NCBI GenBank assembly: GCA_900016675.1
Contig: LN483072.1
Span: 496,001-560,000 of the forward strand
Length of the DNA: 64,000 nt
Source of the DNA: Arthrobacter saudimassiliensis
Lineage (GTDB): Bacteria > Actinomycetota > Actinomycetes > Actinomycetales > Micrococcaceae
Direction: 5' to 3'
In this document: piece after piece, positions 18,314-26,177 of the stretch
Position numbering within the stretch: the stretch's first letter is position 1
How the letters are laid out: every line of letters starts with the position of its first letter
Position numbers and translations under genes: made by a program
Notes under the pieces: model-generated
The model's input: only the letters and a program-made list of their open reading frames with translations
Databases searched by the model: none
What the model was told of the DNA's origin: nothing

Positions 18314-19942
18314 ATGGCCGGATCGCACGTATTCGTCACGATGGGCGACGTCACCAACATTGCCTGCGACGCGTGGCTGCTGCCCAGCGACCGGCATTCC
18401 AAGGTGCGGCCGCACTGGCTGCGGGACGTGCCGGGCCTGGACACCGCCCTCCCGGCACACCACTGCCCGGAGTTCGACGACGGCCGGGTGCTGGTCAATC
18501 CGCTCACCGGCTGGCCGGTCGAGGAGCCGATGCCCATCCCCACGGCCGGCCCCTTCCAGGCCACCGAACAGGTCGAGGACTTTCGTCCGGCGCTGCGCAG
18601 CTTCATCGCCGCCGGAGCCCGCCACGCGCGCATCCGCAGGAAAGAGCGGGACAGCAGGGCCGCGGCGTCGGACGCCGGCCGGCACGGCTCCGCCGATGCC
18701 CCGCGCCTGGCCGCCGCCCGGCCCAATCCGCTGCTGGCCATGCCGCTGTTCGGTACCGGCGGCGGCGGTGCCGGCGCGGTGCGGGGCGACGCGATGCGCC
18801 AGCTGCTGGAGCAGGCCCGGGAGTCGGCGGCCGAGCACGGCGTGGATGTGGTCCTGGTGCTCAAGGACGAGAAGGATTTCGCCATGGCGGAGGCCATCCG
18901 GCGCCGCACCGCGGGATGGTGGGACGAGCTGGAGGAGGACCTGCAGCGCAGGGCCGTCGAGCTCGCGGACATCGCGCACGCCGGGCAGCTGGTGCCCTTC
19001 ATGGGCGGCGGGGTGAGCATCAGCGCCGGCGGGCCCAGCTGGAAACAGCTGCTGCGCCGCCTGGCCGTGCGGGCGGGGCTGGAGCCGGAGGCCCGGGACC
19101 GGCTCGCGTTGAAGAACCCGCTGGACCAGGCCAGCATCCTGCGCCGCATCTTCGAAGACAGCGGGCTCGAGGACTTCAACACCGCCATCGCCCGCGAGCT
19201 GGACCTGCCCCGGTACGGGCTGGCGCCGGCCCTGCTCGCCACCCTGCCGACCACCCAGTCCATCACGCTGAACTACGACTCGCTCTTCGAGATGGCAGCG
19301 GACGACGCCGGGCTGCCGCGCACGGTCATTCCCGAGGAGGCGACCAGCCGCAGCGCGCGCTGGCTGCTGAAGCTGCACGGCTCGGTGACCCGGCCGGAGT
19401 CCATTGTGCTCACCCGGGACGATTACCTCGGCTACAACTCACGCCGGGACGCGCTCTCGGCCCTGGTGAAGGCCACCTTCATCACCCAGCACCTGCTCTT
19501 CGTGGGATTCGGGCTGGCCGATGACCATTTCCATGAGATCGTCCATGCCGTCCAGCAGGCGCTGCCCCGGGATGAACAGTCCCACCCTGAACTGGCCACC
19601 GCCCTCACCCTGTTCGTGGACCCCTTGGACCGCCGTGCCTGGGAGAACCGGCTCGAGCTGGTGCCGATGAGCCGCAGCGAGGAGCGGGACGTGCCGGAAG
19701 CCGCACGCACCCTGGAGATCTTCCTGGACATGCTGCTCGCACATGCCACGGACAGCCATTCCTATCTGCTCGCCGACGGCTACTACGAGGCCCTCACCGA
19801 GGACGAAAAGTCGCTGCGGGCCAAGCTGCTGAGCCTGGCCGGGAACCTGGGCGACGGCGAATGGGGCTCCAGCGGCGGCCGGCTGCTGGCGCAGATGCTG
19901 GCCACCTTCGGACTGCCGGAGGAGTCCGAACGGCGCTTGTAA
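18314..19942 (+). CDS. Macro-like plus SIR2-domain fusion protein, possible NAD-dependent defence effector
   Basis: 542 residues, cytoplasmic, no signal or membrane helix. Residues 6-190 resemble a macro-type fold: VFVTMGDVTNIACDAWLLPSD at the start and LLAMPLFGTGGGGAGAVRGD then VDVVLVLKDEKDFAMAEAIR at the end. A helical linker leads to a SIR2-like (SIR2_2) domain with the nucleotide loop FMGGGVSISAGGPSW (231-244), LNYDSLFE (319-326), the catalytic-type His355 in LLKLHGSV, and FVGFGLADDHFHEI (from 396). Short-form SIR2 domains of this kind in defence proteins destroy NAD rather than deacylate proteins, and macro folds bind ADP-ribose species, so an NAD-linked sensor-effector is plausible (inference). 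ATG 18314 is preferred; ATG 18287 is in frame. It is not in a defence island. Confidence 0.75.
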   Translation: MAGSHVFVTMGDVTNIACDAWLLPSDRHSKVRPHWLRDVPGLDTALPAHHCPEFDDGRVLVNPLTGWPVEEPMPIPTAGPFQATEQVEDFRPALRSFIAAGARHARIRRKERDSRAAASDAGRHGSADAPRLAAARPNPLLAMPLFGTGGGGAGAVRGDAMRQLLEQARESAAEHGVDVVLVLKDEKDFAMAEAIRRRTAGWWDELEEDLQRRAVELADIAHAGQLVPFMGGGVSISAGGPSWKQLLRRLAVRAGLEPEARDRLALKNPLDQASILRRIFEDSGLEDFNTAIARELDLPRYGLAPALLATLPTTQSITLNYDSLFEMAADDAGLPRTVIPEEATSRSARWLLKLHGSVTRPESIVLTRDDYLGYNSRRDALSALVKATFITQHLLFVGFGLADDHFHEIVHAVQQALPRDEQSHPELATALTLFVDPLDRRAWENRLELVPMSRSEERDVPEAARTLEIFLDMLLAHATDSHSYLLADGYYEALTEDEKSLRAKLLSLAGNLGDGEWGSSGGRLLAQMLATFGLPEESERRL

Positions 19943-19952
19943 GCTGGAAGGC

Positions 19953-20873
19953 GTGCCAGCCGAGACCCCCTCCCCCCGCCAAGGTGCCGGCCGCTTCGCC
20001 CCCAGCCCTTCCGGCGAGCTGCACATCGGCAACCTGCGCACCGCCATCCTCGCCTGGCTGTTTGCCCGGAGCAGCGGCCGGAGCTTCCTGGTCCGCGTCG
20101 AGGACCTGGACCGGGCCCGCGCCGGAGCCGAAGAGGCGCAGCTGCGGGACCTGGCCGCCGTCGGGCTCACCTGGGACGCGCAGGCCGTGCGCCAGTCCGA
20201 GCGCGGCGACGTGTACCGGGACGCGGTGCACCGGCTGCAGGACGCCGGCCTGGTCTACGAGTGTTTCTGCACCCGCCGCGAGATCGCCGAAGCGCCGCGC
20301 GCCCCGCACGCCCCCGAGGGCGCCTACCCGGGCACCTGCCGGAACCTGACCGAGGAGCAGCGGGCCCGACGACGGCGCGAGCGCCCGGCGGCGCTGCGGC
20401 TGCGGGCCGGCGTCGATTCCCGCACCGTCCGGGACGCCCTGCACGGGGGCTACACCGGCGTCGTCGACGACCTGGTGCTGCTGCGCAACGACGGAGTGCC
20501 CGCCTACAACCTGGCCGTCGTCGTGGACGACGCGCTGCAGGGGGTGGACCAGGTGGTCCGCGGCGAGGACCTGCTGCCGTCCACCCCGCGTCAGGCGTAT
20601 CTGGCGGAGCTGCTGGGCTATCCGCCGGTGGAGTACGCCCACGTGCCGCTGGTGCTCAACCGTGAGGGGCGGCGGCTGGCCAAGCGCGACGGCGCGGTGA
20701 CGCTCGCCGCGCTGGCGGACGCCGGCTGGGCGGTCCCCGAGGTGGTGGGCCGGATCCTGGGTTCCCTCGGCCTGCCCGCCGACGGGCTGCCGCAGGCCCT
20801 GGCGGCCTTCGACCCGGCCCGGCTGCCGCGGGAGGCCTGGATCTTCGAGCCGCCGGCGGCCGGCCGCCGCTGA
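19953..20873 (+). CDS. gluQ: Glutamyl-Q tRNA(Asp) synthetase
   Basis: A 306-residue truncated GluRS paralog that glutamylates queuosine at the anticodon of tRNA(Asp). The class I motifs are ELHIGNLRTA (HIGH) and LAKRDGA (KMSKS-like), and the zinc-type CFCTRREI and YPGTCR cysteines are present. There is no anticodon-binding domain, which separates it from true GltX. GTG 19953 is the start; a TAAGCT box overlapping the SIR2 stop codon lies 7 nt before it, so it probably has its own leaderless transcript. Its neighbours are functionally unrelated. Confidence 0.93.
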   Translation: MPAETPSPRQGAGRFAPSPSGELHIGNLRTAILAWLFARSSGRSFLVRVEDLDRARAGAEEAQLRDLAAVGLTWDAQAVRQSERGDVYRDAVHRLQDAGLVYECFCTRREIAEAPRAPHAPEGAYPGTCRNLTEEQRARRRRERPAALRLRAGVDSRTVRDALHGGYTGVVDDLVLLRNDGVPAYNLAVVVDDALQGVDQVVRGEDLLPSTPRQAYLAELLGYPPVEYAHVPLVLNREGRRLAKRDGAVTLAALADAGWAVPEVVGRILGSLGLPADGLPQALAAFDPARLPREAWIFEPPAAGRR

Positions 20874-20962
20874 TCCGCTTCCACCGCACCGGGGACCAGA
20901 CGTTCGACAGCATGCTTACTATGGATGCATCTGCATCTGCTGCCGATCGTTGAACGGAGACC

Positions 20963-22768
20963 ATGAGCGCCGAGGCCGCCCCGCAGCCGGACCGTACCGA
21001 CGGATACGTTGATCTGCGCAGCTACGCCGCGCTGGGCGACGGGCGCACCGTCGCCCTGGTCGCGGCGGACGGCTCCGTGGACTGGTATCCGACGCCGGAC
21101 CTGGATTCGGTGCCCTCGTTCGCCCGCCTGCTGGACGCCGGCCGCGGCGGGTTCTTCTCCCTCCGCCCGGTCGCGGAGTTCCGGGTGCGCCGGCGCTACG
21201 TGCCCGGCACCAACGTCCTGGAGACCACCTTCATCACGGACAGCGGCTCTGTCCGCGTCACCGACGCGCTGAATACCGGGATCGCCGGCCGGCTGCCGTG
21301 GGGTGAACTGGCCCGTCGGGTCGAAGGCATCGACGGCAGCGTGGAAATGGCCTGGGAGGTCCGCCCGGGCAGCCGCTTCCGCACCGCCTCGCCCTGGGTG
21401 GAGGAAACCCCCAACGGCCATGTGCTGCATGTCCAGCAGAACCACTTCGGCGTGCAGATGATGGGAAAGATGTCCAGCCAGGTCGATGACCGCGGCGTCT
21501 GCGGCGGGTTCACCACGAACCCAGGCAGCCGGCACCTGGTGGCCCTGGTTTCCACGCACGGCGAACCGCTCCCCCTGCCCGGCCCGGACATGATCGACGC
21601 CGGCATCGACCGCACCATCCGCAACTGGCAGGCCTGGCTCGACGAGTTCCGCTATGACGGGCGCTGGGCGGACGACGTCGAACGCAGCGCCCTGGCCCTG
21701 AAACTGCTCATCCACAGCCCCTCGGGGGCGATCGCGGCGGCGGCAACCACGTCGCTTCCGGAGAGCCTGGACGGCGGGAAGAACTGGGACTACCGGTACG
21801 CCTGGATCCGGGACACGGCCTACATGCTCAATGCCCTGACCCGGTTCGGCCTGCGGGAGGAGGTCCACGCCGCCGTGGCCGGGATGCTGCGCCGGGCACG
21901 GGCGCAGGGTACCGACCTGCACATCTTCACCGCCCTGGACGGCAGTTCGGCGCCGCTGGCCGAGCGGCAGGACGCTCCCGGCTGGCGGAACATCGGCCCG
22001 GTGGTGTGCGGCAACGACGCCGCGGGGCAGCTGCAGATGGGCGTCTACGGCGACCTGTTCAACATCGTGCGGCTGTACGTCGACGCCGGGCACGAGCTGG
22101 ACATCGAAACCGGGCGAATGCTGGCCGACCTCGCCGACCTGGCCTGCGACGTCTGGCAGCGGCCGGACGCGGGCATGTGGGAGCTGCACGAGGAGCAGCA
22201 CTTCACCACCTCGAAGCTGGGCTGCTGGCACGCCCTTGACTGCGCGGTGCATCTGGCCGAGACCGGGCAGATCCCCGGCCGCGCCGAACGGTGGGCCGCC
22301 GAACGGGACCGCATCCGGAACTGGGTGGAGCAGAACTGCTGGTCCGAGGAGCGGCAGGCGTACGTCTGGTATCCGGACAGCGACAAGCTCGACGCGTCCA
22401 TCCTGCTGCACGCCATCAGCGGGTTCGACCGGGGCGAACGGATGTCCGCTACCCTGGACGCGCTGCGCGCGGAGCTCGGGCGGGGAGCGCTGCTGTACCG
22501 GTTCAGCGGGGCGGAGAAGGAGGAAGGCGCGTTCGTGGCCTGTACCTTCTGGATGGTCTCGGCGCTGGCGCACGTGGGCCGGCTGGAGGAAGCCGCCGAG
22601 CTGATGGACCAGGCCGTAGCCCTGGCCAACGACGTCGGGCTGTTCACCGAGATGATCACCGAATCCGACCACGCTTTCCTCGGCAACTTCCCGCAGGGGC
22701 TGTCCCACCTGGCGCTGATCACCGCCGCGCTCACACTCGACGACCTGACCGCCGACGACGCCCGGTAA
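20963..22768 (+). CDS. Glycoside hydrolase family 15 protein (glucoamylase or trehalase type)
   Basis: 601 residues without signal peptide, so intracellular. An N-terminal beta-sandwich domain (from LRSYAALGDGRTVALVAADGSVDWYPTPDLDS) precedes the (alpha/alpha)6 barrel. Barrel motifs are GGKNWDYRYAWIRDTAYML, MWELHEEQHFTTSK and the acidic EGAFVACTFWMVSAL that carries one catalytic Glu. Actinobacterial members of this group include trehalases as well as dextran or maltooligosaccharide hydrolases, and sequence reading alone does not decide. ATG 20963 has GGAGA upstream, and a TACTAT box sits about 40 bp before it. Confidence 0.92.
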   Translation: MSAEAAPQPDRTDGYVDLRSYAALGDGRTVALVAADGSVDWYPTPDLDSVPSFARLLDAGRGGFFSLRPVAEFRVRRRYVPGTNVLETTFITDSGSVRVTDALNTGIAGRLPWGELARRVEGIDGSVEMAWEVRPGSRFRTASPWVEETPNGHVLHVQQNHFGVQMMGKMSSQVDDRGVCGGFTTNPGSRHLVALVSTHGEPLPLPGPDMIDAGIDRTIRNWQAWLDEFRYDGRWADDVERSALALKLLIHSPSGAIAAAATTSLPESLDGGKNWDYRYAWIRDTAYMLNALTRFGLREEVHAAVAGMLRRARAQGTDLHIFTALDGSSAPLAERQDAPGWRNIGPVVCGNDAAGQLQMGVYGDLFNIVRLYVDAGHELDIETGRMLADLADLACDVWQRPDAGMWELHEEQHFTTSKLGCWHALDCAVHLAETGQIPGRAERWAAERDRIRNWVEQNCWSEERQAYVWYPDSDKLDASILLHAISGFDRGERMSATLDALRAELGRGALLYRFSGAEKEEGAFVACTFWMVSALAHVGRLEEAAELMDQAVALANDVGLFTEMITESDHAFLGNFPQGLSHLALITAALTLDDLTADDAR

Positions 22769-22847
22769 GGGCACGGGGCTCCCCTCCCCGCCCGCGGCCC
22801 CTCCATACTGGGAAGGACTGCTGGCCTCCACCCCTGAGGAGCCGAAC

Positions 22848-23231
22848 ATGTCCAACAACCTGCCCAGCCCCGGCGACTGGAACCGGGACGCACAGGACCG
22901 GGCGCGCCAGGAACGGCCGCCCTGGTACCGCAGCACGCGGTTCTGGGTTCCGCTGGTCCTCCTGGTCATCGTGGCCGCGGTGGTTGTCATTGCGCTGATC
23001 GCCAACGCCGGCAACGACCAGGAATCCGACGAGATCCTGCCAAGCTCCACGCCCAACGCCACGACGGAGCCGAACAATCCCACGCCCGGCAACGGCGGCG
23101 CGACGACGGGCGGGCCCGGAACCGGCGGCGCCTCCCCCACCGACACCGCTTCTCCTACGGGCACCGTGTCCCCCACGGATGTTCCGTCCGGGACCGGCGG
23201 CACCGGGTCCACGGGCGGCGCCGGCGGATGA
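22848..23231 (+). CDS. Single-pass membrane protein with Thr/Gly/Pro-rich outer tail
   Basis: 127 residues. A short charged head (LPSPGDWNRDAQDRARQERP) precedes one helix (FWVPLVLLVIVAAVVVIALI). The remaining 70 residues are low-complexity Thr/Pro/Gly/Ser and predicted disordered outside the membrane. ATG 22848 has TGAGGAG upstream. It ends 69 bp before a strong bidirectional terminator. No function can be assigned. Confidence 0.75.
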   Translation: MSNNLPSPGDWNRDAQDRARQERPPWYRSTRFWVPLVLLVIVAAVVVIALIANAGNDQESDEILPSSTPNATTEPNNPTPGNGGATTGGPGTGGASPTDTASPTGTVSPTDVPSGTGGTGSTGGAGG

Positions 23232-23300
23232 TCTGGACAGGTGGGTGACCGGGCTGACGGGCGTTCCGGGCCGGTCGGGGATCCGGGTTGTTAAATGGGT

Positions 23301-23328
23301 GAGGGCCCCGCGTCGTTGCGGGGCCCTC
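23301..23328. terminator. Bidirectional terminator between membrane-protein gene and 5S remnant
   Basis: GAGGGCCCCGC-GTCGTT-GCGGGGCCCTC forms a perfect 11-bp stem with a 6-nt loop. It is followed by TTCCTTGT on the plus strand and ACCCATTTAAC on the minus strand. It serves the plus-strand gene and is placed like a normal rRNA-operon terminator just after the 5S sequence. Confidence 0.85.
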
Positions 23329-23345
23329 TTCCTTGTAATGGTTGT

Positions 23346-23430
23346 CCGGCGGTGACCTACTCTCCCACACCCTCCCGGGTGCAGTACCATCGGCGCTGTG
23401 GGTCTTAGCTTCCGGGTTCGCACCGCCGTG
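23346..23430 (-). rRNA. Orphan 5S rRNA with an internal deletion (probable pseudogene)
   Basis: On the minus strand this reads as the 3' part of an actinobacterial 5S rRNA: CGAACCCGGAAGCTAAG, then CAGCGCCGATGGTACTGCA and GGGAGAGTAGGTCACCGCCG. Upstream of CGAACCCGG the expected roughly 35 nt (helix II and III 5' strands, normally with CATAGCG and CCCGGTCCCATTC) are missing, and the sequence jumps directly to CACCACGGCGGTG, which can still pair with CACCGCCG to close helix I. The total is about 85 nt instead of about 117-120. No 23S or 16S sequence lies upstream. It cannot fold as a normal 5S, so I call it a remnant; the lengths come from family memory, not an alignment. Confidence 0.8.
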
Positions 23431-23652
23431 GTGTTTCTTCAGCTTATTTCATCCGGCCGGTTTTTGCAATTCGGCGGATTCCTCAGGAACCTTACGAATT
23501 ACGGTCAAACCGCCCATCCGAACCCAGCAGAAATCCCGGCTCTTCCGGCCGGCGCACTCAGCGCGCAGCGTTGGAACCGAAGAAATTTGGTGGGGTTGGC
23601 CGCCATGCTCGGGCGCTTTTCCAGCGTCCCGGCCGCGGCGACTTCCAAAACA

Positions 23653-23910
23653 TTACACGCCCTCCGGCACCCGCGCAAATCGGCCTTCGGCCCTCTCCTC
23701 GGCGGGGCCCGCCTCCATGCGGCGGACCCGGAAACGGAGCAGGTGTCCCAGCAGCAGCGCCAGCTGCCGGCGCACCGGAAAGCCCTCTCCGTGGGGCCCC
23801 GACGCGGCCAGGCGGGCCTCCAGCAGGCGACGCCGCGCCCAGTACCGTTCCGCCTCATCGGCCCGCTCGCGAACGACCTGCTCCGCCAACTGCATTTCCA
23901 TCAGTCCCAT
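23653..23910 (-). CDS. Small basic hypothetical protein
   Basis: About 85 residues from ATG 23910, with AAGGG upstream. It is rich in Arg, Glu and Leu and predicted helical throughout (AEQVVRERADEAERYWARRR, then QLALLLGHLLRFRVRRM). The third codon positions are GC-rich as in neighbouring genes, which supports coding. The 220 bp between it and the 5S remnant are noticeably more A/T-rich and contain no recognisable gene. Function unknown. Confidence 0.55.
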   Translation of the reverse strand: MGLMEMQLAEQVVRERADEAERYWARRRLLEARLAASGPHGEGFPVRRQLALLLGHLLRFRVRRMEAGPAEERAEGRFARVPEGV

Positions 23911-24159
23911 GCCTGTGCCCTTCCCCTGCGTTGTCCCTGCGTCATCCAGCCCCGACGTCGGTGCCGGTGCCTGCGCCCCACCGGAGCCCCCTGCACCGAG
24001 GACGCCGTCCACCAACGCTAGGAAGCGGGCGCAGTACAAACCACCGCTTTGCGGACAGGTGCGGTCCTCGGGAGAGTGTCGTCCGTCGGGCCTTTCCCGG
24101 CCCCGGCCGGGCACGTACATTCGGTGCTACGGATGCACCCGCCACGCCAAGGAGGCGAC

Positions 24160-25197
24160 ATGGCCAAGACCAGCACCGAAGCGGAGGCCGCAGGCAGCGA
24201 CGGCAAGGCTCCGACGCCCCGGTCCAGGAACGGCAGCCGCGGCGGAAAGGGGGCCAAGACCGGCGATGGGCAGCTCTCCCAGGGGCTCGCCGTGGATTAC
24301 GCCGGCGAGCTCGATGAGATGCAGGAGCTCACCGCCAAGACGAGCAAGCTGGACAGCAGGCAGCGCGAGGAGGCGTGGCGGCAGCACTATCCGTACGACT
24401 CCAAGCTCGGACGGCGCTCCTACGAACGGCAGAAACGGGCCCTGCAGATCGAACTGCTGAAGATGCAGCTGTGGGTCAAGGAGACAGGGCAGAAGATGCT
24501 CATCATCTTCGAGGGCCGGGACGCCGCCGGAAAAGGCGGAGCCATCAAACGTTTCGAGGAGCATCTGAACCCCCGCGGTGCCCGGATCGTGGCGCTGGAG
24601 AAACCCACGCCCCAGGAAAGCTCGCAGTGGTATTTCCAGCGCTACATCTCTCAGCTGCCCAGCGGCGGGGAGATCGTGATGATGGATCGGTCCTGGTACA
24701 ACCGGGCCGGCGTCGAACGCGTCATGGGCTACTGCACCCCCGCGGAGTACCTGGAGTTCATGCGGGAAGTGCCCGAGCTGGAGCGCATGCTCGTCAACTC
24801 CGGCGTGATCCTGTTCAAGCTTTGGTTTTCAGTGAGCCGGGCGGAGCAGCTGGCCCGCTTCGCCGCCCGCGAGACCGATCCCGTGAAGCAGTGGAAGCTC
24901 TCCCCCACCGACTTGGCCAGCCTGGACAAGTGGGACGCCTACACCGAGGCCAAGGAAGCGATGTTCTTCTACACGGACACCGGTGATGCACCGTGGACCG
25001 TGGTGAAGTCCAATGACAAGAAACGCGCCCGGCTTGAAGCGATGCGCTTCGTCCTGCACAGCGTGGCTTATCCCAACAAGGACCCGCAGGTGGCCCACGC
25101 CCCGGATCCGCTGCTGCTGGGGCCGGCGTCGAGCCTGTTCGAGGATGAGGAAGGCCACGACCTCGGCGCCTTCCCCGTGGTGAAGCCGCAGCCATAG
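24160..25197 (+). CDS. ppk2: Polyphosphate kinase 2 family protein
   Basis: Transfers phosphate between polyphosphate and nucleotides, usually making GTP or ATP from the diphosphate. About 345 residues. A 45-residue Gly/Lys-rich disordered head is followed by YPYDSKLGRRSYERQKRALQ, the Walker A loop FEGRDAAGKGGAIKRF (near 117-132), EKPTPQESSQWYFQRYI, the Walker B/lid MMDRSWYNRAGVERVMGYC, and LFKLWFSVSRAEQLARF. One PPK2 domain of this length fits class I. ATG 24160 has AAGGAGG 6 nt upstream, and the longer in-frame extension has no such site. Confidence 0.94.
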   Translation: MAKTSTEAEAAGSDGKAPTPRSRNGSRGGKGAKTGDGQLSQGLAVDYAGELDEMQELTAKTSKLDSRQREEAWRQHYPYDSKLGRRSYERQKRALQIELLKMQLWVKETGQKMLIIFEGRDAAGKGGAIKRFEEHLNPRGARIVALEKPTPQESSQWYFQRYISQLPSGGEIVMMDRSWYNRAGVERVMGYCTPAEYLEFMREVPELERMLVNSGVILFKLWFSVSRAEQLARFAARETDPVKQWKLSPTDLASLDKWDAYTEAKEAMFFYTDTGDAPWTVVKSNDKKRARLEAMRFVLHSVAYPNKDPQVAHAPDPLLLGPASSLFEDEEGHDLGAFPVVKPQP

Positions 25198-25262
25198 GAG
25201 GCGGCGCCGACGCGGGACGCAGCACACACGCCGGTGCCGCGGGGCCTGCGGCGCCGGTTACA

Positions 25263-25268
25263 TACAAT
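25263..25268 (+). promoter_or_regulatory. -10 box (TACAAT) for the gluconate regulator leader
   Basis: TACAAT ends 6 nt before ATG 25275, the start of an 8-codon reading frame. The transcript is expected to begin at that ATG. Confidence 0.6.
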
Positions 25269-25274
25269 GAGCGG

Positions 25275-25301
25275 ATGACTCCTACCCCAGCCGCCGCATG
25301 A
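25275..25301 (+). CDS. Eight-codon leader peptide coupled to the FadR-type regulator
   Basis: ATG ACT CCT ACC CCA GCC GCC GCA TGA encodes MTPTPAAA. Its last bases, ATGA (25298-25301), are also the start codon of the regulator gene. No ribosome site precedes the regulator ATG, and a -10 box lies 6 nt before the leader ATG, so ribosomes probably load leaderlessly on this frame and restart on the regulator. Repeated Pro codons could slow the ribosome. Whether the peptide itself matters is unknown. Confidence 0.5.
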   Translation: MTPTPAAA

Positions 25302-26029
25302 GCTCACGCCTGCACAGCCTCGTGGTGGAGAACCTGGGCCGGCGGGTGGTCTCCGGCGAGCTGCCGCCGGGACACACCATGCTCTCCGAGCAGCTGGAGG
25401 CCGAGCTGCAGGTCTCGCGCTCCGTGGCGCGGGAGGCGGTCCGGGTGCTGCAGTCGCTGGGCCTGGTGGAGACCGTCAAGCGCGTCGGCATCCGGGTGCT
25501 TCCGGCCGCCGGCTGGAACGTCTTCGATCCGTCCATCATCCGCTGGCGGCTGGCAGCGGACGGCAAGGGCGCCCAGCTGCGCTCGCTCACCGAGCTGCGC
25601 TCCGCCGTCGAGCCCGCCGCCGCCGAGCTGGCGGCCCGGTACTGCCCGGAGGACCTCGCCGCGGAGCTGATGGCCGTCGCCGCGCAGATGCGCGCCGTCG
25701 GCCGGGCCGGGGACCTGCAGCGGTTCCTCGACCTGGACATCCGCTACCACGCGCTGGTGCTGGCCGCCTCCGGCAACGAGATGTTCACCCGGATGGAATC
25801 GATGATCGCCGAGGTGCTGCGCGGGCGCACCGACTACGGGCTGATGCCCGACCGCCCCCATGAGGAGGCGCTGCAGCTGCACGTGGACGTCGCCTACGCC
25901 ATCCAGGGCCACGATCCGGACACCGCGCGGGAAGCGATGGACCGGATCATGCGCCGCACCGTGGCGGAGGTGGAAAGCGTCTGGGCGGATGAACCCCGGC
26001 TGTTCACGGAGCCCGCCGCCGGCGCCTGA
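25298..26029 (+). CDS. FadR-subfamily GntR transcriptional regulator
   Basis: 243 residues. The N-terminal winged helix (LVVENLGRRVVSGELPPGHTMLSEQLEAELQVSRSVAREAVRVL) and the C-terminal FCD effector domain (LTELRSAVEPAAAELAARYC, DLDIRYHALVLAASGNEMF, EEALQLHVDVAYAI) are both complete. FCD proteins bind carboxylic acids such as gluconate via a metal. It converges on gntP-gntK across a strong terminator, so repression of those genes at the paired operators near 28.2 kb, relieved by gluconate, is the likely role. Its start overlaps an upstream 8-codon frame by ATGA. Confidence 0.9.
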   Translation: MSSRLHSLVVENLGRRVVSGELPPGHTMLSEQLEAELQVSRSVAREAVRVLQSLGLVETVKRVGIRVLPAAGWNVFDPSIIRWRLAADGKGAQLRSLTELRSAVEPAAAELAARYCPEDLAAELMAVAAQMRAVGRAGDLQRFLDLDIRYHALVLAASGNEMFTRMESMIAEVLRGRTDYGLMPDRPHEEALQLHVDVAYAIQGHDPDTAREAMDRIMRRTVAEVESVWADEPRLFTEPAAGA

Positions 26030-26123
26030 AGCCCCGGAGGCTGCCCCGCGTCCCTGCCCTTCGGGCTCACCCCGAGGCGGCCACTCCTCCTGCCATCGCG
26101 GTCATGGCGCAAACCGTCCCTTA

Positions 26124-26168
26124 ACACCGGGAGGCGGGACCGGCATCAGCCGGTCCCGCCTCCCGTGT
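26124..26168. terminator. Bidirectional terminator between the regulator and gntP
   Basis: A 15-bp perfect stem (GGGAGGCGGGACCGG with its complement) extends across a bulged C by four more pairs, ACAC/GTGT, and has a 6-nt loop. It separates two convergent genes. Confidence 0.85.
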
Positions 26169-26177
26169 ATTGAGGGG

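Noticed and set aside
17024-19378. A 784-residue minus-strand frame running from the PG-repeat protein into the SIR2 gene
   Set aside because: The part beyond 18256 is antisense to the SIR2 gene and has no domain; GTG 18256 has a proper ribosome site.
23431-23652. Remnants of 23S rRNA upstream of the 5S fragment
   Set aside because: The A/T-richer stretch shows no recognisable 23S 3'-end sequence, and I see only the 5S part.
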